Of a DNA stretch of 64,000 nt, positions 51,966 to 62,300 are shown piece by piece. A model generated the notes under the pieces. It saw only the letters and a program-made list of their open reading frames with translations, was not told where the DNA came from and did not search any database. Numbering within the stretch: the stretch's first letter is position 1; each line of letters opens with the position of its first letter. The DNA is taken from positions 1,178,001 to 1,242,000 of the forward strand of contig JAVHKY010000067.1 in NCBI GenBank assembly GCA_035079385.1. Reading direction: 5' to 3'. This DNA is from Aspidiotus rigidus. Taxonomy: Eukaryota > Arthropoda > Insecta > Hemiptera > Diaspididae. Position numbers and translations under genes: made by a program.

Positions 51966-53915
51966 GTTCAGTTTAATAGTGATGAGTTATACCTGTTGGA
52001 GAAAGGGTTGAAATTTGGTCTCCCTCCCCTTAAGAACCAAGAGACACTGGCTAACGTAGTAGCTGACCCGACAGTCAAAATTGGACCGGGAGTGAATATC
52101 CAAAAAAAGTGCGCCGAAATGGTTTGCAACACTCCCCTCCCCCGCATAAGTAATGCACGTAGTGAGGTGATTAAAGGATTAAAGAGGAAGGTGAGGGAGG
52201 AGGGCTTAATCCTTACTAAGGCGGATAAAAGCAACGCCGTAGTGATTATGGATAAGTCCTCTTATGTATCTGGGGTTCATGAAGTGCTGGAACAATGTGG
52301 CGCCAAGGAGAATAGCCTCTTCTGTTTCCCCAGTTTCGTCAAAGAGGTGAGGAACACTATTAATAATTGTAGTGTGATTATTAAGAGTCCTCGGACAAAG
52401 AAAGCTCTCTTGGAGCCTAACCCGGTTCCTCCCCTCCTATATGGATTACCCAAAGTACATAAAAAAGATGTACCAATGCGGCCGGTCGTGTCATTTGTCT
52501 CGTCGCCAACTTATTTGTTAGCTAAATTTATTGATAGATGGTTCAAATCGCGAGTAGATTATACCTCCCCTCACTCAGTATTAAACTCAGGTTCGTTAAC
52601 GGAGAGGTTGAAGGACATAAGGCTCCCTGAGGAAACGATTTTATGTTCCTTTGATGTGGTGGGATTATTTCCTCATATCCCGAAGGCGGTCGCAATCCAA
52701 CATATGGGCGAATTGCTCGTAAAAACTGGTATCCCCCATGAGGAATTGGTAGAATTCTTCGACTTTCTAAGATTATGTTGGACTCCCAATTTTTGTAAAT
52801 TTGAGGGAAAATTTTTCGAATTCCCGGAAGAAGTGGGGATCCCTATTGGGTCCCCTGGGCTCATTGATATCGGAGGTTTTCATGTCCAGATTTGAAGTCG
52901 AATTGTTTTCTTCGGGCCAGGTACTTCTAAATAATGTTTTTTACTGGCATAGGTATGTAGACGATATATTGTGCGCGTGGACTCGCCCAGTGGAACTCCT
53001 TAGTGAGTTCATTTCTCAATTAAATGGCCGATATCCTTCCATAAAATTCACTCTGGAAGTTGGCGGATTATTAATAAATTTCTTGGATTTGTCCATATTT
53101 ATTATAGAGATGGCGTCCATGAATTTGGTATTTGTAGAAAAGAAACTTCGACTGATATAACAATCCATGGGTCATCTTTCTGTCCCGCTGCACACAAGAT
53201 CGCTACCTTTAATAGTTTGATACATCGACTGACTAGTATTCCCTTGAGTCAGGATGCTTTCCAGAAGGAACTAGGGACGATTAAGTACCTGGCCAGAGTG
53301 AACCAAGTTCGAGTGGACATTGATTTAATGGTCCGAAGGAGGCTTACGAGAAAATGCCTCGATTCTACCACCTCCCTCCCTAGGGATTTGCATAACAGTA
53401 GAAAACGTTGGATTAGACTCCCTTACTTGGGCAGGTTTTCGTTGAAGTTGGGCAGGGTACTCGGTCCTTTTGGGTTCCGGCCGGCGTTTTATAATATTAA
53501 TACTGTGAAAAGTTTATTTGTGAAATTGAAGGACCCGATTCCTCCAGTCGAGCGAAGTGGGGTATACAGTATAGCCTGCAACGATTGCCCAGGTATTTAT
53601 ATAGGGATGACTGGGCGTCAGCTCCAAATAAGAATTGAGGAGCATAAAAAAGCGTGGGAGAAGGGTAATTTGGGTGATTCGGCTTTTGCTGATCATCTAC
53701 TCGAGAGTGGCCATAAATTCAAGGAAGGCTCTGGTATCCTCCTCCATAGGGAGAACTCGTATTTTAAACGGCTGGCTTTGGAAAATTTAGAAATCATACG
53801 ACACCGGAATAACGAAGACTTCACGGTTTTAAACAGGTTCCTTCCTGAAGAGGGTCTAATTGAGCTAGTATATGAGAATGATTCAAACTTCGATGACTCG
53901 CTGGTTAAATCATGA
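51965..53915 (+). pseudogene. PLE RT plus GIY-YIG, two frameshifts
   Basis: Order: FNSDELYLLEKGLKFG; QETLANVVADPTVKIGPG; LTKADKSNAVVI; LLYGLPKVHK; CSFDVVGLFPHIPK (motif A); EEVGIPIGSP then frame loss near 52850; LGSLISEVFMSRF; HRYVDDILCAWT (motif C, intact); INFLDLSIF; a second frame change near 53100; then the frame from 53217 carries the linker (LGPFGFRPAFYN) and the nuclease GVYSIACNDCPGIYIGMTGRQ to SLVKS-stop. The protein begins about 95 residues later than the 16.05-kb copy. All catalytic positions visible are intact, so only two single-base lesions plus 5' truncation disable it. Confidence 0.88.
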
Positions 53916-54021
53916 TCTTCTGGTTAACTCCCTCTGTCTTTGTTGATGTTGGATTCAGTCGCATGGTTGTTTAACCGAAAACGTTTAGCGGCTGATTTTC
54001 TTGTGGTTCAATATAATTTGC

Positions 54022-54037
54022 TACACCTTCGGGTGTA
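54022..54037 (+). other. PLE 3'-terminal UUCG hairpin
   Basis: TACACC-TTCG-GGTGTA: six pairs closed by a C(UUCG)G tetraloop, about 20 bases before the end of the element. In the inverted arm the loop reads differently (one C/G change), leaving the stem. Confidence 0.6.
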
Positions 54038-54055
54038 CACTCCTCTTGTGTAATA

Positions 54056-54067
54056 TTAAGCAGGCAA
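54056..54067. repeat. PLE target-site duplication, right
   Basis: TTAAGCAGGCAA; see 51137-51148. Confidence 0.75.
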
Positions 54068-54440
54068 CGTGTTCGCACTGTAACCAAGGGCGGGACGATG
54101 GACCACAACACACCTTATTTGAGTGTGAGGCGTGGAGGTATGAGCGGGTCATGCTTAGTCGGTCTCTTCAAGAGATCGGGATAGATGAAGCGTTTGACCC
54201 GAGTAGTCTGAGATCCACCATGTTAGGTTCCGAAGAATCATGGAACCAGGTTTCTGCATTTGCGGCCACCGTCATGAAGGAAAAGATGGACAAGGAATGG
54301 AATAGGCAATTGTAGAACCACGCTACGGCCTATTCGACACCTGTGTCCCATCAAGATCCAGATTTGCAGGAAGAAGAGGGAGATCATCCCTAAAGGTAGA
54401 AGAAGATGAAGAGACTCAACAGTGATCTACTAGGTGTAGG
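54068..54440 (+). pseudogene. R1-like element, 3' piece
   Basis: Resumes with CSHCNQGRDDGPQHTLFECEAWR, the C-terminal zinc-knuckle-like motif also present at 3061-3130, and ends at EWNRQL-stop (54315). This is followed by a UTR similar to the other copy (ACGCTACGGCCTATTC). No long A tail seen. Confidence 0.75.
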
Positions 54441-57400
54441 TGGTGTTGTTTTTGTGTGTGTTATTATGCTTTTTGCGTGCCAGGGGGGCACTGCAGCTTG
54501 GCGGTTGCCGAGTAGAAGAGGGGGTTCACCGAAGAGATTCTTCCAACACTGTTATACCTGAAAGAGTCGATTCTGGTGTTGGAAGAAACAGAATTAAATT
54601 CATACGCAACCCGCACCTACTCCATCATGAAGGACGGGCGGCGTTTGAAAATGCAATACAAGCGAGATAGTGTCAGATTTGACACGGTTAAAGAGTTAAA
54701 AAAATATTGGATACTGAAAAAAACTATTCCGATAAGATTTGATGGAAGAAGTAAAAATTTATAGTTGGATAAAAAATCATTGGAAATCTAATAAATTGTT
54801 TATTTTTTTTTCTATCATGGTAGGTTCAGAAGTACTCATAATATGTTTGTTTAGCGAGCCTAAATTTGCTGTTCAGTGAATCTAAAAATACCTCACTCGA
54901 TTGCACGTGTTAATTTCGTTCTTTCATTTTGAATCAAATTTCCAGAATTAGAATGAAAATTCCTCGGTTTTTTTTTCGTACACGCAGTTTACAGTCATCC
55001 TTTCATCTTTTCTCTTTGTCTCCTCTATTTTCTAAATGGTTCAAACAATTCATTCGTTCCAAAAATCGACTAAACGCATTTTTTTCTTTCTTTTATATTG
55101 ACTCGCTGTGTAGACTACAAATATAACTGCGTAACGGAGTTTTCTCCTTTTTTAAAATTAAAGCACAGAACGTCCTTAATAATCTTGCTGAAGCCTGTCA
55201 AAATAACGCAATCAAAGATGACGATGAATGGCAGCTGACAACGTGTGGGGCACGCATCGTACAAGTAATCCACTCAGTAATACGGTTATATACCCGCGAT
55301 AACACGATGAACAATAATGATTTGGGCCGTATAAAAGTCTAGATTTTTTTACAGAAAAGTAATCGTAAAACAGAAGTTTGAACAACGTGACAAGCCGCTT
55401 TCTTCTCAACCTTATACATTCTTATATTTTTCACTAACTTCCCAAACTTGAAGTTAGATATTGGTTCGCATATCGGGAATCAAAGAATGATTTTTTTTTT
55501 TTATGAATACAATTTGATTCTGCCTCGCTGACCCTGTCTGGTTATACCACTTTGCCCTTCAGAAAAAAGGATTAATACATATACTGTTACGTTTCATGCA
55601 GAAGATTGCCTCAAAACCACGAATTATGAAGACTTTTTTATGATCATTGATTTAGAGCCAGCAGTACACGACATCGCTACTGTAAAGCTAGTAGACCACC
55701 TGGACCCAAGCCTGTGTAGTGCACTAGGCCATCAAAGCTTGATCCCAAGGTCGCGCCCAGCCTTTGACAGCATCACCGAGTTGAACTAGGCCAATTTGAC
55801 GTTATGAAGCCCATGAACGAGCGCGGGCGGTTCTTCTCTACCTAGAGGAGTCATTGATGACGTCATAGGAGGACTGAATTGTACTGAATTCGGCTCTCTA
55901 AGGCACGTTTGTCGATGATGATAAGATTTACAAGGCACCCGTAGGAACGTCATCATATAGTCTCCTACATGATCATGCTTTGTTATTTAGAATCTTCTCC
56001 GCCCGCTGGTCAAATCGTCGATTCCTTTAAATTTACCTTTTTCATAAATTAAAAGTGAATTTCACGGAGATTTCGAAAAGCAGTAAAATTCTCATATAAA
56101 TGTGAACAACTCACACCTAAAAGCTCAGAAGTTCGATACGGTAAACCTAATAAGGAGAGTAAGTCAGTCAGAAACGAATAATACGCGACGAAAAATGAAT
56201 ACCAATGAACTCGCGTAACCCAGAAAATTGGACTCTAATACGAACAGACGAGACGGTCGCAGTTGCATTCGATCTTCGAATTTTATTCTTAGGCACATCT
56301 CTGGTTTTAGTAAGCCACAAAAATTTCATTCCTTTTGATTCGAATATTCTGAGATTAAGGATTGTATCGAGGAACATTTCGGCGAAAAGTCGGTTTTTCT
56401 AGTAAGCCTGCGGCAGGTTTTTTTTTTTCTAAATATGTTTCGTGGCGCCAATATTTAACCGTCGCTCGTTGGCGCCGTGATAGTTTGAGCATGCAACCTT
56501 TTATGCTTAATCGTAACTCTTTGGTGTCGTTTGTTTTCGTTTCGGTGCTCGAACAATTCTCCTTCGTAGTACTTCGATAGGATTCTGTCGATAGAGGGCC
56601 GAAATTTTAATGTTTGAACCTAAAACAAACTTTTTAATGTTCTAGATTACACTAAAATTTTTTGTCTTTCGGCCTTTCTCATTGTTTTCTATTTTTAAAA
56701 CCAATAATCATTCATTCTCCTACATCAAATAAGTTCTTCCTGTTTATGGGAATTTCCCATTGGAAAATGAAGAAAATTGGAAGAGACATTGTTTTTCGAT
56801 CTCTTCAAAATATTATCCGGAATCAAAATAATCGCATTGAATGCATTCTACACACTTTTTTCAGAATAATAATTACAGAATATTACAAGATATATGACGC
56901 GCCGCAGGAAGGAGACAGGGCAATACAGTACCTTCACTGCCCATTTTGCACACACCATTTTAGAAAAGGAGGATGAGAGCACGGCTGAAATGTGATTGCT
57001 GGAAATTTATTCACCCGTTAAGGGAATCTTGATTGGAAACAAGAGAAGAAACAATTTTGAATACATTTCGCTGGTAAAACAACATACAGGTGATCCAAGA
57101 AGGGAAGTGTACTCACTTGGCAACTCGCGTGAGTGACGTAATCTAGACTGCTAGCTCTTGGTGTACAATATAACTATTGATTTTTAAGAAAAAATTATGA
57201 CGACAAAATTTTCTCTGTATAACTTTTAGAAAATGGTATTTACAAAATTTTTAGGCGCAAAATTTTATCGTAGCATTTTCTCGGTTCAGCAACGCGGTAA
57301 AGGGTCCGTAAGTTACCGCGTATTTCAGAACAAGAGTAGCGCCTGGTGGAGTAAGCACACCTCTTTCCTTCGTTACACCTTGACAGACATCAATTGAATA

Positions 57401-58900
57401 AGATCAATGAACGCACCTTCAGTTCATCCAGAAACACGATGAATTGCGTTCTTAACAAGCATTGATGAATTCCCTCATAGAAAAGTTTGCACGTTTCTCT
57501 CAATCGCTGAAGATGATACCGAATTCAAGTTCCTGGGGAAAAAAAAGACACCATAAAATTAAATTTCTCCTACCCCTAATTTCGATCGAAAATTCGAATC
57601 ATTTCTATGGCTACAAGAAGAAAATTATTGATCAGATTTTATATCAGACAGACGACCCTTCTTTCATAAACTATTAGCCCACTTGAAATGAAGCCAAGCT
57701 AAGGGCGAAAATTTCACTCAAACTGACGAAATACATTTTTCTGTTCAGAAATGGTTACCAAAAAGTCTCGCCATTAAGAATTTTTTACTTCCTGATTTCG
57801 AAGAAAAATGCAAAGTTCGCGTATTCATATAATTATAGCGAAGAAAATCAATTTTCGGGTTATGCACGAGTTGAAAGTGGTGTGTCTGTAATTATCGAAC
57901 TATCGACGCCTTTTAGTCTAGACTTCTGAAAGTAATGTGCCATTACACGTAATTTGTTCGCTCGTAATTGTTGCACTTTGACTTGAAATTTTGTAAACTC
58001 TCCAGCACCCGCCGAATGCCTTATAATTATTACGGATTGAGTCTTCGTAAAGGGATTTCGAAGATGCTGATTAAAGAAGAACAGAGTGACAACGACATGT
58101 CACATGGGTGATGGTCTGTTCGCAGCATATTCAAACTACGTGAGTTTTATTACAATCGTTGATATTTTTAACCGGTATCCGTGAATTTATAAATGAAAGT
58201 ATAAGTTTCATCACAATTTTGACACAGTGAAACTGCGCTGAGAAAAAGTATGACAGAGCGGTAAAAGCTATACAAAATGCACAGTACTGAACTAAATTTG
58301 ATTGATTATAGACTCAGACGAATAATAAAGAAAATACATTAAAGCGCCATCACACGAGTTGAACAATAAGTGAAATGATGTAACGATAATTATTCTCAAA
58401 AGTAAGGGTGTCATTCTCCCCTTCATTTCTTCACTTCTTAGTTAAGGGAAAAGAGGAGAGAGCGGAGGAAGGGGGGACAGAGAAGGGAAGTAAGTCATCA
58501 GACTTCAACAGGTTTGCTCGATCACTCAGGGAACGGTCCTCATCAGAGCTCAAGGTTAATCAAAATGTGATATCACCGACTCCCATTTCCATAAGATATA
58601 AAGGTAAAAAAAAGAGAGATTTTCTGGCCAAGTCAAATAAATAAAGATGATGTTTCATTCTTTTCATTTTTATTTATTTATTTATTTATTTATTTTTTTC
58701 AAAAGGATTTACACACACGTAACTTTGAATTTTTATCAATAGTAAGTGGCCTTATTTCTATTTTAAAACCACACCTGCTTTGTCATGAAATCGTGACCTA
58801 CTTTGTGTATTTTTCTCTCAAATGCGTACGGGGCGTTCTTGGATTAATATAGGAGTGGTGTACGGTAAGATGAGCTATCTAGTTGAGGGTCTCGTTCGCC
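54441..58900. other. Gene-less stretch
   Basis: No gene supported. A 12-bp inverted pair TTCTTCCAACAC/GTGTTGGAAGAA lies at 54538-54549 and 54576-54587. A TGATGACGTCAT block is near 55865, and a (TTTA)n tract is at about 58667-58693. Confidence 0.45.
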
Positions 58901-59800
58901 CCCATAAGGATAGCAACATTAGTGAATTAATTAGCTCGTGACGTCATGACTATCCATGATAGATGCCTATGAAGTAACAGTACCTGTGACGGCTGCATGC
59001 GATGTCATCAGCACAGCTTGGGCTCTCTCTTTTAGCGGGAACTCGCTATCCCTTTTGTTGGGGGTACTTCCAGGAAATTTTCGTCCGCGAGCGCGAGCGA
59101 GGTTGATGACGTCACGGAGAGGGGAAGGGGACTTGGAAAAATTCCTATTTCCGAGCTATATGTGATAAGAGGGGGACTTGGGAAGACGACGGCTTCCTTG
59201 AAATTGCAGCGCGTTCAAGTTGTCACGTCATGATTTTCAGACTTGGAAAAACTTCAGGCTCGAGGGGACTCGGGACAGCGGGTTCCCCGCTGCCACTACA
59301 ATCCTGCAATGGCATCTAATTTTCCTACTCTCTTCTAATCTCGGGATCACTCACTCGACGCTCGTGAGCATCTCAACAGTCTCCATTCTACTAGGCCTAA
59401 TAGTAATATTGCTCGAATCCCCCTCATACTGGGCCTCCGGGTCACAGCTCAGAATTTGGGTACTTTTTTCCTTAGCCTCCATTATCCTGGGCTATACAGT
59501 ACAAATACATAATATATTAAAATATACTAAGCCTACTATCAGCCCTCATAAAACCAGGCCTAACATAAGCTTGACATACAGCAGTATAAAAGCCCTTACT
59601 GCACCATTTGTAGATTGCAAGGATGAAGGGAGGTGGATTGAACTTGTAGATTTCAGAATCAGGCTAGGTAGTACAGTTGATTACGTCACCACTGATGACG
59701 TCATAGTTGGAGAAGACTCAGAGACACTGCTGATGACGTCATAGTCTATCATAGAGAAAGATAAGGGATACAGGATTATTAGGGACGCGGGGCAACTCGG
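58901..59800. repeat. Dispersed repeat with several TGACGTCA sites
   Basis: TGACGTCA or near forms occur near 58939, 59106, 59226, 59684, 59697 and 59735. Units of the T minisatellite (GACTTGGAAAAATTCCTATT) lie at 59128-59200, then CTAGGCCTAATAG-type text at 59390-59600. The 174-residue frame at 59220-59744 lies wholly inside this repeat and is not a credible gene. Confidence 0.5.
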
Positions 59801-59847
59801 GGGGGGGTGGTGTGAACTCACAAATTTTGAAATTAAGGGGTAGGATT

Positions 59848-60060
59848 TAGGACTCATAGAATTCATGGATTTTCGAAATCATGTCTAGGGTACGAGAGAG
59901 GTCATGACCGCTAGTAGAAATGTGCCTTCCAAAGGCTGATTTGCTTATAGCGCTGGCAGAGGAGGAAAAGTGCTCAGCGAGATGTTCACTGAGACTCCTC
60001 CCAGTCTGTTCGATGTAAGCGGAGCCGCAATTCCCACAGGTAATACAATAAGCACCGCTC
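59848..60060 (-). pseudogene. Divergent GIY-YIG nuclease of the third PLE
   Basis: SGAYCITCGNCGSAYIEQTGRSLSEHLAEH, with first-half GAY and second-half AYIEQ in place of GVY and YIGE. It continues SAFGRHISTSGHDLS to a stop. Upstream, LLKNNGCESAFYTLSSL matches the linker word FRPAFYNLTTV of the others. The C-x2-C pair is conserved. The YIG glycine is replaced by glutamate, so activity is doubtful; the replacement may be decay or lineage-specific. Confidence 0.7.
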
Positions 60061-60420
60061 TTCTAGGACCTTTAGAGTTAGAGAGAGTTCAAAGAAGAGA
60101 GGGTGTAGAAGGCAGATTCACAGCCATTATTTTTCAGGAGTTTATCAATCTTTTAAGAAATATTTTTTATAAGGGAGGGAGACTAACCCAATGAACCTTA
60201 TTCCCATGGGCGAGCACGAGGGTGGTGGCTGCTTTTAAGAATTTGATGTTTCCTCACGTTAATATTGATATGCTGTATGGTATTAACTTCTTTTTCAAAG
60301 TTACCTTAACTGAGAAGAAGATAAACAAGCCTGTGTATCTTGGAATTGTAAGCTGCAGATTTATGGGTCTTAGGATGAAACTTATCACCACGATAGTGAC
60401 GCCAGTGCAGGTAGATTCTC

Positions 60421-61785
60421 TTTCATCATCATCACTGAGCCGTATCACCCCACTCGGGGGTATCGTGACCATGAACTATCGCTGCCCGGACTATATTGCG
60501 CCAGCGGTCCCGTTCGCGCGCCAATCGAACACATTCTTGACATGTTCTCCCGGTTGTTCTACGAACAAGGTCTGTCCAGCGAGTCGGCGAGCGTCCCCGG
60601 CATCTGGCTCCATCTATCTTCCCCTCGACGAAAAGCGCCTCCATTCCATCCGCACGAACGATGTGCCCAAAGTACCGCATTACGCGCGATAGAATCTCCG
60701 ATGACAATCTCTTAGGGTTTCCGACTTCATTAAGGACTTTTGTTCTCTTCGCTGTCCATGGAATACGCAGAAGCCGCCGCCAACACCACATCTCTAGGGC
60801 ATCGATGCGCCTGCGCTCAGACTCCCGAATCGTCCAAGTCTCGGCTCCGTATAGCAATATCGCGAAGACGAGAGCCCTGACCAGTCTCATTTTCACCACT
60901 CCACTAATTGCGGAATCGGCGCTCGATGCCGAATTTCCGCTGCACAGCCACCTGTGTTTTCCACAATAGATCCGAGATACATGAACCTCTAGATACCACT
61001 TCAATATTGTCGATTTCCAGTACGTCGGGGCAGTTGTTTTTTTGGCGATTTACTATCATTATCTTCGATTTCCCTTTATTGATCAGGAGCCCATACTTCC
61101 AACCGGTCTAAAATGTGCGACATCCCGTTGACAACCGATGTCACCAAAGGGGTGTCATCGGCATAACACAGGTTTGTTATTCGGACTCCTCCAATCGAGA
61201 CTCCGCCATCCCATTCGTGCCCATCGATATGCAACGTCTTACGCATGATGAACTCACCGTAGAGATTGAAGAGCAGAGGTGAGAGGATGCAGCCTTGCCA
61301 CACGCCGCGAGCCGGATTAAATTGTTTGGAGGTCGCTGTCCTGTTTACTCTCCTCATAATGCTGGCGAATTAACCGTACCAAGGGTCCAGGTGCGCCCAT
61401 CTCCGCCAATATCGTCCACAGCTTTGACCAGTTAACGCAGTCGAAAGCTTTCTTATAGTCAATGAAGCACATGACTACCGGCGTGTTATATTCCCGTGCT
61501 TTTTCTACTAGCAATCGCAGGTTAAATATTTGCTCCCGCGTTCCGCGACCTTTTACAAAGCCCGCCTGCTCTTTAAGTATCTGAGAATGCATGATTGCGT
61601 ATAGTCGGTCATATATTATCTTGAGTAGCACTTTACTGGCGTGTGATATTAATGAAATGGTACGGTAGTTTTCACAGTTCTCCGGCGCCTTTTTTATACA
61701 GCGTGACATATATGGAGTGACAGGCATCACGAATTATTTTGAATGAGGTACCACATTCTGAGGCTACCAATGTGCTCAGGCCATC
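60421..61785 (-). mobile_element. RTE-like non-LTR retrotransposon, 5'-truncated
   Basis: Minus-strand frames in order: YVTLYKKGAGEL; NCENYRTISLISHASKVLLKI; QAGFVKGRGTREQIFNL; MCFIDYKKAFDCVNWSKLW (motif A); GVWQGCILSPLLFNLY (motif B); ITNLCYADDTPLVT (motif C); a gap with ILSINKGKSKIM-like text; then LYGAETWTIRESERRRIDAL, WRRLLRIPWTAKRTK and GRSPTRWTDLVRRTTG. It ends at GDTAQ and a TGATGATGATGA tail (60423-60434), as RTE-type elements often do. Three frameshifts. It splits the PLE. Confidence 0.8.
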
Positions 61786-62300
61786 TATCTCAAGAGTAAA
61801 GTTTAGCCGAGTATAATACGAGTTGATTAGAACTAAGAATTTTTCAGGCACAGAGGACGTCGTCGACGTATCCTTGCCACAGGAGTACATATAATATTAG
61901 GGTTAACATCGCAGAAAGGTGATACTCAAATTTGTGGAAATATACATCAGCAAAAAGAGATGAGAGAGGACTTCCCACGGGAAGGCTGTTTTGGAATTTG
62001 CAGGTAGTATTACAGAACCTGCAAACGTTGGTCTGAAGGCATCAGGAGATAAAAGTTCTGAATTCAGAAATACAGTAGAATTGGAATCAACGTACTCAGT
62101 TTCACGAATGATTTTACGGAAAACTAAATTTGAAATTGAGAGGAACGGAGTTTATAGAGATGGAAAGGAAGGATGACGATGGCTTTGCCTTTGTCTGCTT
62201 TGGCAAAGGTGAAGTCACTTTCTTTCACTTCCTGCTTTAGAGAATAGAGAGAGGCTTTCTTGAAGAAGTTCATCTAAGGAAGTGAATATTGTAAATCATC

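Larger units (their letters stand above)
51149..54055 (+). mobile_element. PLE with inverted 3' copy, inserted in an R1-like element
   Basis: The main copy is on the plus strand (about 51965-54055). Its 5' side is fused to an inverted copy of the GIY-YIG/3' UTR part (51179-51964). The arms 51179-51964 and 53290-54056 are almost identical; the right arm lacks 19 bp in the UTR. A 30-base extension lies between the left TSD and the left arm. The arrangement equals that at 7252-10735 in mirror image, but the junction points differ. Confidence 0.85.
59836..62300 (-). mobile_element. Third-lineage PLE interrupted by an RTE-like LINE
   Basis: Minus strand. The N-terminal block DFTFAKADKGKAIVI is near 62160-62210. 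Motif B LPVGSPLSSLFADVYFHKFE is near 61920-61985, and GYVDDVLCA (motif C) near 61850-61875 with a frameshift right after it. Then the RTE sits at about 60421-61785. PLE coding resumes at about 60420 (YLHWRHYRGDKFHPKTHKSA then YNSKIHRL) and ends with the nuclease. The RT between the ADKG block and motif B is largely deleted. Confidence 0.75.

Noticed and set aside
59220..59744. 174-residue frame with hydrophobic stretches
   Set aside because: Lies within a dispersed repeat whose words recur at 2.1 kb and 43 kb; no domain; frame not conserved.
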